Origin: a virus
Direction: 5' to 3' (one strand)
IMG/VR virus record: IMGVR_UViG_3300029914_000061
Coordinates: 1 to 42,015 of that record
Length of the DNA stretch: 42,015 nucleotides
Every line of letters starts with the position of its first letter. The first letter of the stretch is position 1. The translations under genes were made by a program, and so were the position numbers. Positions 6,087-14,772 of the stretch are shown piece by piece. The notes beneath the pieces are model-generated. The model was given only the letters and a program-made list of their open reading frames with translations, made no database searches and had not been told where the DNA came from.

Positions 6087-6301
6087 TCCCCGAAGAATGG
6101 TCTTCAGTCCAGAGCACGAATATCGACCAAGTCAAGTATGACCTGTCGGCCCATGAGCTGCACGTTCAATTCAAGAATGGCGGGTATTATATTTACACAG
6201 GTGTGCCGGTTGAAGATGCAGAAGAAATTTATCATGCCTCGTCCCCCGGATCGTATCTGCGTAGCAACATCATTGGCGTGTACCCTCATCGGAGGGCCTA
6301 A
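6083..6301 (+). CDS. KTSC-domain protein
   Basis: The 72-residue protein is essentially one KTSC domain: VQSTNIDQVKYDLSAHELHV (residues 9-28), then FKNGGYYIYTGVP, and SPGSYLRSNIIGVY near the end, matching the family pattern of S-S-N-I, F-x-x-G, Y-x-Y-x-x-V-P and G-S-Y. KTSC domains are known from the C-terminus of some lysyl-tRNA synthetases and as stand-alone proteins in many phages; the stand-alone function is unknown, with nucleic-acid binding suggested. ATGA overlap with the gene before and TAATG overlap with terminase. Confidence 0.85.
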   Translation: MIPEEWSSVQSTNIDQVKYDLSAHELHVQFKNGGYYIYTGVPVEDAEEIYHASSPGSYLRSNIIGVYPHRRA

Positions 6302-8283
6302 TGGGACAGCGCGAAGAACTATTAAAGATTTTCAACGAAGACCGCGTTTATGCGCACGAGATTTTGTTTGCGCACCGACATAAGGACACAACCCCTGAGT
6401 TTCATCGGCAAACGCTACTTAATTTTTATTCTTCGCACCCGCGCGTGGCAGAAGAGGCTTTTCGCGGCGGTGCAAAATCAACGCTGATCGAGGAATATGT
6501 GATCCTCTCCGCGCTGTTCCGCGAGTTTGAATTTGCCGTGTTCATCGGTAACGCCTATGGCATGGCCTGCGAGCGGCTTTCTGCTGTCAAGCAGGAGCTC
6601 ACAAACAACGACGGCCTGATCGAGTTGTTCGGGGACCAGCACGGTCCTACATGGGCAGAGGGTGAAATCGTCTTGGCCAACGGGCGCAAGATCCAAGCCC
6701 TCGGCGCGCGCCAGTCTATGCGCGGCGTCAAGCATAACGACGAGCGCCCTGACTTGGCCGTGGTTGACGATCTTGAAGACGAAGACATGGTCTCGTCAAA
6801 GGAAGCCATTCTCAAGAACAAGCGGTGGTTTAACGGTGTGCTTCGTCCCGCACTCAATCCCAAAACAGGGCGGATCCGCGCGCTGGGCACGCCACTTCAC
6901 CCGGAAGCGCTAATCGAGCAGTTGATGAATAATCCCGAGTGGCTTTCCGCCCGCTTCCCGATTTGTTACATTGACGAGAACGGGATTGAGCAGTCCACGT
7001 GGCCTTCCCGCTTCCCCATGGAGTGGATCAATAAGCTGCGGCAGGACTATATCACCGACGGCGCGCTGACAGAATTCGAGCAAGAGTATATGTGCCGCAG
7101 CGAGAGTGCCGCTTTGAAGCCGTTCAAGGCCGACATGATCGTTACCGCGCAGGTGCGCCAGACGTGGGTTGCCAAGAAGCTGATCGTGGATCCGGCTCGT
7201 ACCGTCAACGAGCGCAAGTCGGCGCAGACTGGTTATGTCGTGCAAAGCTGGATAGGCAACAAGTTAATCGTGCACGAAGCTTTCGGGGCCTTCCATCGAC
7301 CGGATGAAATCGTGGACACTATTTTCAAGCTGGACGAAGAACATCGCCCTGTCGAGATTGCGGTTGAAGTCGATGGGCTCGAAGAATTCCTTATGCAGCC
7401 TTTGCGTAACGAGATGCTCAAACGTGGGCGCAGCTTGCCGATTATCCCTATCCGCGCGCCGAAAAATAAAATATCCTTCATTACGGGCTTGCAGCCGTTC
7501 TATATCGCCCACGAGGTGGTACATGCAAAGCATTTACCCGAGTTGGATGCTCAACTCCTTCAATTTCCAAAGGGCCGGATGGACATCCTTAATGCTGAAG
7601 CATATTCAGTTCGCCTTCGTTCAGGACATCCTGTGTACGAGGATTTTCAAGACGCGAACGTTGCCGAGGTATTGGAACTCGATAGAAAGCGTCCGGTCTT
7701 TCTTCTCATGTCTGCGCGACCGGCAATTACGGCAGGGGTGCTCTTGCAATACATCGACGGATGTGTTCGCATTTTCAACGATTGGGTCGTGCAGTTACCC
7801 CCCGTCGAAGCCTTCCGTCAAATCGTGGACGACGCCGTGCTATTTGCTGGTCGAAAGGTTGACATCGTGGTGCCGATGGAGCAGTTCGAGAAATACACCG
7901 GATACGGATTACCCGGTGCTGCGCGCGCCAACCGAATAGAGGTCAGGCCTGCCGCGATGGCAGGAGCATGCGAAGGCAACTTGAAAGACTATTTGCGCAA
8001 GACCATACGGGGAGAACCAGCCTTTCTGATTGATATGGAGGCCCGCTGGGTTGTTAACGGTTTTGCTGGTGGGTACGGCAGAAAGTTAAATTCTGCCGGT
8101 GTTTTGCAGGGGCAGACGGAGGACAACCAATATCGCATAGTGATTGAGGCTATTGAGGCCTTCATCGGGTGGTTTGGCAATAACGAGAGTGTTATTGATA
8201 AAGACCCGAACAAGCGGTATGCTCAGACTTCAGATGGCCGCACTTATCAGACCACTTTGCCGAGTAGGAACTCTCATGCCTAA
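6301..8283 (+). CDS. terL: Terminase large subunit
   Basis: 660 aa. This ATP-driven motor packages DNA into the prohead and cuts concatemers. Walker A is RGGAKST (residues 55-61), Walker B is LAVVDDLED (152-160), and LGTP (195-198) fits the coupling motif. The nuclease domain follows, with VDPAR (Asp about 297) and VEVDG (356-359) as candidate metal-binding acidic residues. The last 200 residues are an extra C-terminal region that I cannot assign. ATG at 6301 overlaps the previous stop (TAATG) behind GGAGG. The 3' end overlaps the portal start by 8 bp. The type of terminase is consistent with podovirus packaging, but the cutting mode cannot be read from it. Confidence 0.92.
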   Translation: MGQREELLKIFNEDRVYAHEILFAHRHKDTTPEFHRQTLLNFYSSHPRVAEEAFRGGAKSTLIEEYVILSALFREFEFAVFIGNAYGMACERLSAVKQELTNNDGLIELFGDQHGPTWAEGEIVLANGRKIQALGARQSMRGVKHNDERPDLAVVDDLEDEDMVSSKEAILKNKRWFNGVLRPALNPKTGRIRALGTPLHPEALIEQLMNNPEWLSARFPICYIDENGIEQSTWPSRFPMEWINKLRQDYITDGALTEFEQEYMCRSESAALKPFKADMIVTAQVRQTWVAKKLIVDPARTVNERKSAQTGYVVQSWIGNKLIVHEAFGAFHRPDEIVDTIFKLDEEHRPVEIAVEVDGLEEFLMQPLRNEMLKRGRSLPIIPIRAPKNKISFITGLQPFYIAHEVVHAKHLPELDAQLLQFPKGRMDILNAEAYSVRLRSGHPVYEDFQDANVAEVLELDRKRPVFLLMSARPAITAGVLLQYIDGCVRIFNDWVVQLPPVEAFRQIVDDAVLFAGRKVDIVVPMEQFEKYTGYGLPGAARANRIEVRPAAMAGACEGNLKDYLRKTIRGEPAFLIDMEARWVVNGFAGGYGRKLNSAGVLQGQTEDNQYRIVIEAIEAFIGWFGNNESVIDKDPNKRYAQTSDGRTYQTTLPSRNSHA

Positions 8284-10441
8284 TGAAATTAAAAAGCCCG
8301 TTAGTGCGGAAGATCCGGCAATGACTGGCATGCCAGAAGAACTTGAAGAGGAAGAAGTTTCCGATGTCGAAGACAGGAAAAAAGAATTTTCTACTTCGAA
8401 AAAGGTTAGGGTTCAGCTTGAAGAGCTTTATGATACGGTTGTGGCCGGTTTTGATGACAAGCAAGATCAGACCGAGGATATCGAGCGTTTTTGGGACATT
8501 TACAACTGTGTGCTCAATGAAAATCAGGCATATTTTGGCAATTCTCAAATCTATGTATCCGCCGTCGCCGACGCCGTGGACGCTCTTACGACGCGCGACA
8601 ATAATTCTTTGTTCCCTATCAACGGACGCTATGCTACGGCAGTGGGCCCCAATGGCACTGTTCCTTATGACGTTATCGCAATCTTAGACCATTACGCGCG
8701 CCAGACAAAGATGCGCGAAAACATTGTCCCTTGTCTGCTGCGAACGGGCAAGGTGACGGGGCACTATATTTTATCTGTGGGCTGGAAAGAAGAAACGTTC
8801 CACACGATCCGCAAGAAGAAAACAGCGACGATCGAAGATGATCAGGGCGTGCCGGTCGAAGGGGCTGACGAAGTTGACGACATCGAAGAAGAAGAGATTA
8901 AGTCAGGTGGCCCGACGCTTCAAGTTTTGGATCCTCGCAACGTTTGTCTGTTGCCTGCCACCGTTGACAATATAAGCGATTGCTCGATTGTTGCAGAGCG
9001 GCTGCACTTTTCAAAAGAAGGCGTGCAGGATGCCATTGACGACGGAACGTTTGACGAGGAAGCGGGCGAACTGCTTCTGGAGAACTTCGGCACCGCAAAC
9101 AGTCCGAATGAAACGGACACAACTAAAAAGTCGGCTTCCGCTGCCGGCATAAAGCTGAACAGTAAAGGCAATAAAGTCGCGGTGATTTACCGTGTGTGGT
9201 CAACGCTAAAGCTAAAGGGCAAAGCGCGCCGCAAGTGTGTGAGCTATTTTGGCGGCGGGAAGATTATTTTGTCCTGCAAGCGTAACCCTTACTGGAATGA
9301 CAAGATCCCCCTGCTTGCGCAGCCTGCGCGCAAAATGGAAGGCACGATCTGGGGAAAGAGCGTGTTTTATAAGGTTGAAGGGCTGCAATACGCGCTGAAC
9401 GACGTAACTAACGAGGGCTTGGATAGCTCACAGTATTCCTTGATGCCGATTACCGCGACGGATCCTGCCAAGAACCCGCGCACAGGTTCGATGGTGCTGT
9501 CCATGGGCGCGCTGTGGGAAGTGGACCCGAACAGCACTAAATTCATGGAGTTCCCCCAGCTTTGGAAAGATGCCTTTGCCATGGCCGGCACGCTCGGCGA
9601 CAAGATCATGCAGAGCATAGGCATCAATCCCGCGTTGCTGCCGCACGGGAATGCCGGCAAGAAACCTACCCAAGCACAGGTCGCGCAGGAACAGCAGGTC
9701 GCGCAGGAAAGCGTTGCAGATAACATCGCAATTCTCGAAACCGGCATTTTTAACGAGCTGCTGGGCTGGTTTTACGATCTGGATTATCAATTCCGCACTA
9801 AAGCGGTCGAAGTAAAACAATTCGGCCAACTCGGAATGCAGGCAAAGATGCAGGAAGTTGAGCCTTTCGAGACCTATACCGCTAATACCTTCCTTTGGTA
9901 CGGGTCTGAAGGCACAAAGGCCACACAGCAGGTGCAGCAACAGATTGCGGCCCTGAATGTTCTGCGTGGCATGCCCCCAGAGTTATTGAACGGTCGAAAA
10001 ATCGACATTGGTCCGATTATCGAGCACCTTGCCGAAGTTGCTTTCGGTCCGCGCATCGCGCCATTCGTGTTGATTGATCAGCGCCACCAGCTAAGCATCA
10101 ACCCGATGGAAGAAAATGAGCTTATGCTGAATGGTTTCCCTGTGACTGTGCAGCAGATGGATAACGACGTCGAACACCTAAAGGCGCACATGGACGCCAT
10201 GAAAATGGCCCCGAATGCCGAGTTGTTAAAGCTGCACATTTTGGCGCACATGAACCAACTTCAGCACAAATCGCAACAGGCTGCCGGCGGTCCCGCGCCT
10301 AAGGGCCAGCCCGGCGTTGGCGCTTCTCCCCCGGGGCAGCCGCGTATCGGCGCACAGCCCGGTGCTCCACGTCCCGCGCAAGCCCCACCCGGCGCAATTC
10401 ACCAAGATGCAATCCAAGACCCAAACAGGATGCCAAGGTAA
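8276..10441 (+). CDS. Portal (head-tail connector) protein
   Basis: 721 aa from the ATG at 8276, which has AGGAA six bases upstream; the open frame extends further up to 8144 but only as a shadow of terminase. The portal ring sits at one capsid vertex, forms the DNA channel and docks the terminase. Evidence: position between terminase and scaffold/capsid genes, size, an acidic N-terminus (EELEEEEVSDVED), a long mixed core and a P/G/Q-rich C-terminal tail (PKGQPGVGASPPGQPRIG). It resembles portals found with N4gp56-type capsids. I rely on synteny more than on motifs. Confidence 0.85.
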   Translation: MPNEIKKPVSAEDPAMTGMPEELEEEEVSDVEDRKKEFSTSKKVRVQLEELYDTVVAGFDDKQDQTEDIERFWDIYNCVLNENQAYFGNSQIYVSAVADAVDALTTRDNNSLFPINGRYATAVGPNGTVPYDVIAILDHYARQTKMRENIVPCLLRTGKVTGHYILSVGWKEETFHTIRKKKTATIEDDQGVPVEGADEVDDIEEEEIKSGGPTLQVLDPRNVCLLPATVDNISDCSIVAERLHFSKEGVQDAIDDGTFDEEAGELLLENFGTANSPNETDTTKKSASAAGIKLNSKGNKVAVIYRVWSTLKLKGKARRKCVSYFGGGKIILSCKRNPYWNDKIPLLAQPARKMEGTIWGKSVFYKVEGLQYALNDVTNEGLDSSQYSLMPITATDPAKNPRTGSMVLSMGALWEVDPNSTKFMEFPQLWKDAFAMAGTLGDKIMQSIGINPALLPHGNAGKKPTQAQVAQEQQVAQESVADNIAILETGIFNELLGWFYDLDYQFRTKAVEVKQFGQLGMQAKMQEVEPFETYTANTFLWYGSEGTKATQQVQQQIAALNVLRGMPPELLNGRKIDIGPIIEHLAEVAFGPRIAPFVLIDQRHQLSINPMEENELMLNGFPVTVQQMDNDVEHLKAHMDAMKMAPNAELLKLHILAHMNQLQHKSQQAAGGPAPKGQPGVGASPPGQPRIGAQPGAPRPAQAPPGAIHQDAIQDPNRMPR

Positions 10442-10449
10442 GATGGGAC

Positions 10450-10552
10450 TTGCCACGCAAAGTGAAATAACATAATATCAACCCGTTAACTTTCGAGTTG
10501 TTCCCGGAAGGAACTTTTCGAGTTGTGACCGATAGCCACAAAGGAGAGACAG
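10450..10552 (+). promoter_or_regulatory. Promoter-like gap before scaffold/capsid with TGCAAAGTG-type site
   Basis: TTGCCA (10450-10455), 17 bp, TAATAT (10473-10478) is a good sigma70-like promoter. The spacer contains ACGCAAAGTGAAA, which matches the control-region motif except for T to C at one position. Downstream, TTTCGAGTTGT is present twice (10491-10501 and 10516-10526) with a small hairpin, GTTCC/GGAAC (10500-10504/10510-10514), between them. The scaffold gene begins at 10553 behind AAAGGAGAGACAG. This is the largest gap in the packaging/head cluster. Confidence 0.55.
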
Positions 10553-11311
10553 ATGAGCGACGACGAAACCGAAAACCAAGGCGCAGCACAAGAACTGGAA
10601 ACAAACACGGGCGTAGGCGATCCTGCCGATGATGAGGATGATCTATTACCGCTTGATCCAGAAGACGACGGAAGTGAAGAGCAAGAACCTGAAGTCGAAG
10701 GCGTTGCAGATACCGCTGCCGCAAGTGTGCAGCCGAGCCGCAGCACCGCACGCATTCAGAAGCTTGCGAAAGAGCGAGACGATGCCAAAGCGAACGAAGA
10801 AGCCCTTCGCAAGCAGTTGGCAGAAGTTCAGGCCCAAAATCGCTACAATCCGCAAGCGGAAGCAGCGAGACAAGCCGAGGCAGCCCGAGTTGCCGCAATG
10901 GATCCCATGGAGCGGGAACGTTACGAAGACAAGCAAAAGGTTGCTGCTCTTGAAGCCCAAGTCGCAAATCTTGGGTTTGCACAGTCCGACGGTCTTGATC
11001 GTGCAAGGTTTGAGGCAAAAGCGGAGCTAAATCCTGTCTACAAGAAATACGCCGCAGGTGTTGAAGCCACTTTGCAGGAAATGCGGGCCAAAGGCGTCAA
11101 TAGCACGCGTGAGGCCATCTTGACCTACAAGCTGGGCGAAGCCGCGCGGAAGAAATTGGAAGGCGGTTCGGCAGCAGGGCAGCGCACAAGACAAGCAGCC
11201 CAGAACCGGGTCGAAAATGTGAGGGGAAGGCCTGCAAATCTGCGGGGGGACTCTTCAGGATCAAAACAAGGCAAAACCGAGGAAGATCGTCTTCGCGGTG
11301 TTCAAATCTAA
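10553..11311 (+). CDS. Putative capsid scaffolding protein
   Basis: 252 aa; ATG at 10553 behind AAAGGAG. The first 55 residues are very acidic (GDPADDEDDLLPLDPEDDGS), then comes a long charged helical region (about 65-180: KLAKERDDAKANEEALRKQL) with coiled-coil character, and a basic C-terminus. Acidic-plus-coiled-coil composition directly before the major capsid gene is typical of phage scaffolds, which shape the prohead and are then removed. It has no protease motif. Function inferred from position and composition. Confidence 0.75.
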   Translation: MSDDETENQGAAQELETNTGVGDPADDEDDLLPLDPEDDGSEEQEPEVEGVADTAAASVQPSRSTARIQKLAKERDDAKANEEALRKQLAEVQAQNRYNPQAEAARQAEAARVAAMDPMERERYEDKQKVAALEAQVANLGFAQSDGLDRARFEAKAELNPVYKKYAAGVEATLQEMRAKGVNSTREAILTYKLGEAARKKLEGGSAAGQRTRQAAQNRVENVRGRPANLRGDSSGSKQGKTEEDRLRGVQI

Positions 11312-11335
11312 GGTTCGGGGGATCGCCCTGACCTT
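11310..11335 (+). other. RNA hairpin between scaffold and capsid genes
   Basis: AAGGTTCGGG (11310-11319) can pair with CCCTGACCTT (11326-11335), ten positions with one mismatch and one G-T pair, leaving a 6-base loop. No T-run follows, so it is not a standard terminator. It ends eight bases before the capsid ribosome site (GGAGG, 11343-11347). It could be a processing or stability element that sets the capsid to scaffold ratio; this is inference. Confidence 0.35.
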
Positions 11336-11352
11336 GCAACTTGGAGGTTAAC

Positions 11353-12729
11353 ATGGCTAACGTAAACGTATCCCCCACCTTTTCTGCTGATATTAGTAAC
11401 TTTATTCAGAAGAAAACCCTGCCGCTGGTTCAGCGCCAGCTTATTGCCTATCAGTTTGGCGAAAAGCTGCGCCTGCCCAAAAATCGCGGTACGGTCTATA
11501 CCGCCTCGCGGTACGATCGTATTAACCTGCCTTTCGCTCCTTTGAGCGAAGGTATCCCGCCCGTCGGCGAAAGCCTCGTGCTGGTGCAGGTCAACGCCGT
11601 TGCCCAACAGTGGGGCGACACGGTTACCGTTACCGACGTGGCCGATTTCACCATCGACCATCCGCTCTTCAAGAAGGCCATTGAGTTGGTCGCCATGCAG
11701 ATGTCGGAAACGCTGGAACGCAACACGTTCAACAACCTTATGGCCGGCACGCAGATCAATTACGTCAACACTCGTGGCACGCGCGCCAATCTGGTATCGA
11801 CGGACGTTCTGAACCCGCACGAAATCAACCGGGTGTACGGTTCACTGGTTACGATCGGGGCCCCTCTCTTCAACGGTCAGTTGGAAGAAGATGCCAAAAT
11901 CGACGCCGGTAAGCCTGCAATGGCTTCGAAAGATCCGCGCGGCGCAGAACATTTCGTCGCTATGATCCACCCTTTGGTGGCTCAGGACATGCGTGAAAAT
12001 CCCACGGTTGTTACCGCGTGGAGCCGTTCGGACATCAACCGCTTGTATAATAACGAGCTTGGTGAATGGGGCGGTATGCGCTTTGCTCAATCCAACATGA
12101 TCCCCTACTTCACCGGCGTTACCGCTCCGACGACGGCGGCCAATACGACCAACGGCTCTTATGCGACAAGCACAACCGGCGGATCGCTTGCTGCTGGCAC
12201 GTATTACCTCGTCATCACCGGCTCGGTTACTCAGAACGGTTATGAGCAGCGTATCAGCTTGACATCGGGCGCGATTACGGTTGGCGGTTCGGGCTTCGGC
12301 TCCATCGTCGTTACCACCCCGAGCGTTGCGGGCTATACGTGGAACGTCTATCTGGACACGGCTGCTTCTCCGGCCCATCTGGGTACGACCTCCGGCGGCC
12401 CGAACTCCGGCCCGTTGGCTGGTCAGGCTGTTCTGCTCACGGGCGGCACCGCTTACACGATCACTTCGGTGGGCTCGGCTCGTGTTCCTCCTGCGGCTCC
12501 GGCTGCGGGCGTGACCGTGTTCCCGACCTTTATTTTCGGTAAGGGCGCTTACGGGCAAGTCGTTCTGGATGATCCGAAGTTCAGCTACCTGTCCGGTGGC
12601 GACAAAGCGGATCCTCTGAACCAGCTGCGCGTATGCGGGTGGAAGGCGTTTTACGGCACCATTTTGCTTAATCAGAACTTTTTTGCCCGCATCGAAAGCT
12701 CAAGCGCTTTCAGTGCAACTTTCGGCTAA
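11353..12729 (+). CDS. Major capsid protein, N4gp56 family
   Basis: 458 aa from ATG at 11353 with GGAGG five bases upstream (a TTG at 11341 is rejected). The N-terminal part (FIQKKTLPLVQRQLIAYQFG, then LPKNRGTVYTASRYDRI, then GDTVTVTDVADFTIDHPLF) matches the N4gp56-type HK97-fold capsid proteins. Residues about 257-390 form a T/G/S-rich insert (GSLAAGTYYLVITGSV, GYTWNVYLDT) that looks like an immunoglobulin-like or bacterial surface domain, probably exposed on the head. The C-terminus returns to capsid-type sequence (FGKGAYGQVVLDDPKFSYLS). A hairpin terminator follows at 12770. Confidence 0.9.
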   Translation: MANVNVSPTFSADISNFIQKKTLPLVQRQLIAYQFGEKLRLPKNRGTVYTASRYDRINLPFAPLSEGIPPVGESLVLVQVNAVAQQWGDTVTVTDVADFTIDHPLFKKAIELVAMQMSETLERNTFNNLMAGTQINYVNTRGTRANLVSTDVLNPHEINRVYGSLVTIGAPLFNGQLEEDAKIDAGKPAMASKDPRGAEHFVAMIHPLVAQDMRENPTVVTAWSRSDINRLYNNELGEWGGMRFAQSNMIPYFTGVTAPTTAANTTNGSYATSTTGGSLAAGTYYLVITGSVTQNGYEQRISLTSGAITVGGSGFGSIVVTTPSVAGYTWNVYLDTAASPAHLGTTSGGPNSGPLAGQAVLLTGGTAYTITSVGSARVPPAAPAAGVTVFPTFIFGKGAYGQVVLDDPKFSYLSGGDKADPLNQLRVCGWKAFYGTILLNQNFFARIESSSAFSATFG

Positions 12730-12769
12730 GTAGCTGACAGTTAAAGAAGTTCTACAGAGTGTTTGAATT

Positions 12770-12817
12770 GTCCGAGGCCCATATTGCAATAGGTGCAAAG
12801 CAAGCCTCGGACTTTTT
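12770..12817 (+). terminator. Rho-independent-type terminator after capsid gene
   Basis: GTCCGAGGC (12770-12778) pairs perfectly with GCCTCGGAC (12804-12812), and TTTTT follows at 12813-12817. The 25-base loop is long but contains its own palindrome, TATTGCAATA. The gene at 12833 begins only 15 bases later, so read-through must occur. The element probably makes capsid mRNA more abundant than downstream mRNA. Confidence 0.7.
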
Positions 12818-12832
12818 CAGGGAGTATAGTGA

Positions 12833-13141
12833 ATGTCCACAAAGACCCTCGGTACGACTGCGCAGACCTCACTGGTTGCGCTGCAATTCCAGCCCTATTT
12901 GGCTCCGGCTGATCTGGCCACGATCAATGCCGACATTTATCAGGACAGCAATCCGGCGAACAACACGACGCCAACCGCTGCTCCTACCTCGCTGAGCACC
13001 AGCGGGATTTTGACTTTCCCCGGTCGGGACGGTTATATTCAATTGCTACCCGGCGATTATATCGCCGTTGATCCGACGACCGGCTGGCCGATTGTCGTAT
13101 CTGCTAACTGTGCCGCGAACGGGGCGATCGTTCACTCTTGA
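12833..13141 (+). CDS. 102-aa putative head decoration or capsid-associated protein
   Basis: ATG at 12833 behind AGGGAGTATAGTGA. The protein is G/T/A-rich and beta-type (LTFPGRDGYIQLLPGDYIAV), with few charges, and directly follows the capsid gene across the terminator. Small proteins in this place are often decoration or head-completion proteins. No family is recognised, so the role is inferred from position. A competing open frame at 12759-12995 spans the terminator and lacks a ribosome site. Confidence 0.65.
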   Translation: MSTKTLGTTAQTSLVALQFQPYLAPADLATINADIYQDSNPANNTTPTAAPTSLSTSGILTFPGRDGYIQLLPGDYIAVDPTTGWPIVVSANCAANGAIVHS

Positions 13142-13153
13142 TAGGAGATAAAT

Positions 13154-13639
13154 ATGGGCCGCAAGAAATCTACCGATCTGCATATTGACCTTGGCGCTAT
13201 GCCTGAGCCTACGCCCGTAAGTGCGTTGTCCCATGATGCCGAGTTGCCGACGTTGACCATGGACGAAATGAAAGAAATTCAGGCGCAGGCGCGCGCTGAA
13301 GTCGATGCAGAACTGAAAGCTAAATTGCGGTCTGATTTTCTTGCAAAGACCAAGTCCGACATGAAAAAGAAGGCCCTTTTTGTTGAGGGCTCCGGCGATC
13401 GCGGGCAGTTTGTTGAGCGCATTCGTATTGACCTGCCCAAGTTTTCTGACCGCATTACGCTGGATGGCACTATCTACTTCCACGGCGCGACATACCCCTT
13501 TGCTCCCGCAACAGCGGCTGTTGTCAAAGAAGTTATGAACCGCCAGTGGCTGCATCATGCCGAGATCAACGGCCTCGACATGAATGACTACGTGGGAATG
13601 AAACCCCACAACGCCGTTTTAACTCAACGATCAGTGTAG
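13154..13639 (+). CDS. 161-aa hypothetical head-module protein
   Basis: ATG at 13154 behind TAGGAGATAAAT. Residues about 35-75 are a charged helix (MKEIQAQARAEVDAELKAKL), followed by a compact domain (FVERIRIDLPKFSDRITLDG, TIYFHGATYPFAPATAAVV). This arrangement is seen in unassigned phage head genes. It lies between the decoration-like gene and a coiled-coil gene. Function unknown; virion assembly is likely from context. Confidence 0.7.
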   Translation: MGRKKSTDLHIDLGAMPEPTPVSALSHDAELPTLTMDEMKEIQAQARAEVDAELKAKLRSDFLAKTKSDMKKKALFVEGSGDRGQFVERIRIDLPKFSDRITLDGTIYFHGATYPFAPATAAVVKEVMNRQWLHHAEINGLDMNDYVGMKPHNAVLTQRSV

Positions 13640-13646
13640 GTGCAAA

Positions 13647-14057
13647 ATGAATACCGATGGTGCAAAAGATAATGTGGGCGAAAAGCCGGGTTACATCTAT
13701 GAAATTTCTGCCGAGTTGGGAAACCAGCGGAATTTCTCTGTGCGCGGCAATTTCCCCGTGGGGGCTACGGCAGGATATATCAACGTTGAGCTGGACAAGT
13801 TGCTGAAGGCTATTGGCCGCCAGCAGGCGCGTTCTTGCTTGGCGGCTGAAAAGTCCAAGCTGTCCCAGATGGAACGGCAGGCTCTGGCTTTTGAAAAGCG
13901 CATGGCCGTGGACTTTGAAAAGTATAAGGGACACAAAACTTTGCCCCAACAGGCTAAGCTTGACCAAGAAACGGTCAGCGTAAATCTGGCCGAACAGCGC
14001 AGCCAGCTTCTTGAGCAGAAGGCTCGCATTTCTGAGCTCGAAAAAGAAGCGGAGTAA
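13647..14057 (+). CDS. 136-aa coiled-coil protein of the head-tail region
   Basis: ATG at 13647 behind TAGGTGCAAA. The first 40 residues include strands; from about residue 55 to the end the sequence is a long charged helix (CLAAEKSKLSQMERQALAFE ... SQLLEQKARISELEKEAE) with heptad character. It is followed after three bases by the tail adaptor gene, whose ribosome site lies in its last codons. Function unknown; a virion assembly role is inferred. Confidence 0.7.
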   Translation: MNTDGAKDNVGEKPGYIYEISAELGNQRNFSVRGNFPVGATAGYINVELDKLLKAIGRQQARSCLAAEKSKLSQMERQALAFEKRMAVDFEKYKGHKTLPQQAKLDQETVSVNLAEQRSQLLEQKARISELEKEAE

Positions 14058-14060
14058 AAT

Positions 14061-14762
14061 GTGGCATATACCTCACAGCAGATCGTCCAAAGAGCTTGTG
14101 CAATAGCCAAGGCTCCGGGGTTTCTTACCCAAGCCGGACAGTATTTGAACATGATCTTGGCCGATCTCTGTGAGACTTATGACTTCGATTTTATTCGTGA
14201 GACGCAGGTTATTCAGGCTTCGCCCGTTGTGGCATCCGGTGATGGGGCTCTCCCCACAGGTTATGCGCTTGCTGCAGACCATCTTCGCACCCGCGAAGTT
14301 TTTTACTATGTCAACGGCGTTGTGTTTTATCTGACCCAGATGCCGATCGAGAGATACGATCAGCTCCCCCAATCCTCTGGCGTGACGAATTATCCGTGCA
14401 ATTACGCCATCCGCACCGAGACTTCGCCCTACACGATTTATTTTTACCAGCCGCTTGTGACGCCGCTGACGATCTTTATTCGATACCAGCCGCAGATGCC
14501 GGACATTACAAGCCCCGAAACGAGCAGCGTTGTTCCGTGGTTTACCAACCAACGCTATCTTTTGAAGAAGCTTGCTGCCGACCTCATGGCCGAAACGGAT
14601 GATGAACGCGAGCTGAAATATAAAGTTGAAGCTGAGCGCATGCTTTCCTTGTTCCTCGAAATGAAGGACGACAAGGAAAACTATGCACAAACGATCAAGC
14701 TGGATCGGAATGTTTTCCGTGGTGGGGGCAACCTGAAGGCAACCAAGCAACAGCCGCTGTAA
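14061..14762 (+). CDS. Head-tail adaptor, P22 gp4-like / tail tubular protein A type
   Basis: 233 aa. Start is GTG at 14061, with GGAG six bases upstream; the overlapping ATG at 14059 is out of frame. The sequence (IVQRACAIAKAPGFLTQAGQ, YLNMILADLCETYDFDF; later FTNQRYLLKKLAADLMAETD) has the helical N- and C-terminal parts with a central beta section typical of gp4-like proteins, which extend the portal and close the DNA channel. The next gene is gp10-like, as in P22, where gp4 and gp10 act in sequence. Assigned from pattern and synteny. Confidence 0.72.
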   Translation: MAYTSQQIVQRACAIAKAPGFLTQAGQYLNMILADLCETYDFDFIRETQVIQASPVVASGDGALPTGYALAADHLRTREVFYYVNGVVFYLTQMPIERYDQLPQSSGVTNYPCNYAIRTETSPYTIYFYQPLVTPLTIFIRYQPQMPDITSPETSSVVPWFTNQRYLLKKLAADLMAETDDERELKYKVEAERMLSLFLEMKDDKENYAQTIKLDRNVFRGGGNLKATKQQPL

Positions 14763-14772
14763 GGAATACGTT

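Noticed and set aside
12759-12995. A 78-codon plus-strand frame after the capsid gene.
   Set aside because: It runs through the terminator hairpin and lacks a ribosome site; the 102-aa frame at 12833 is much better supported.
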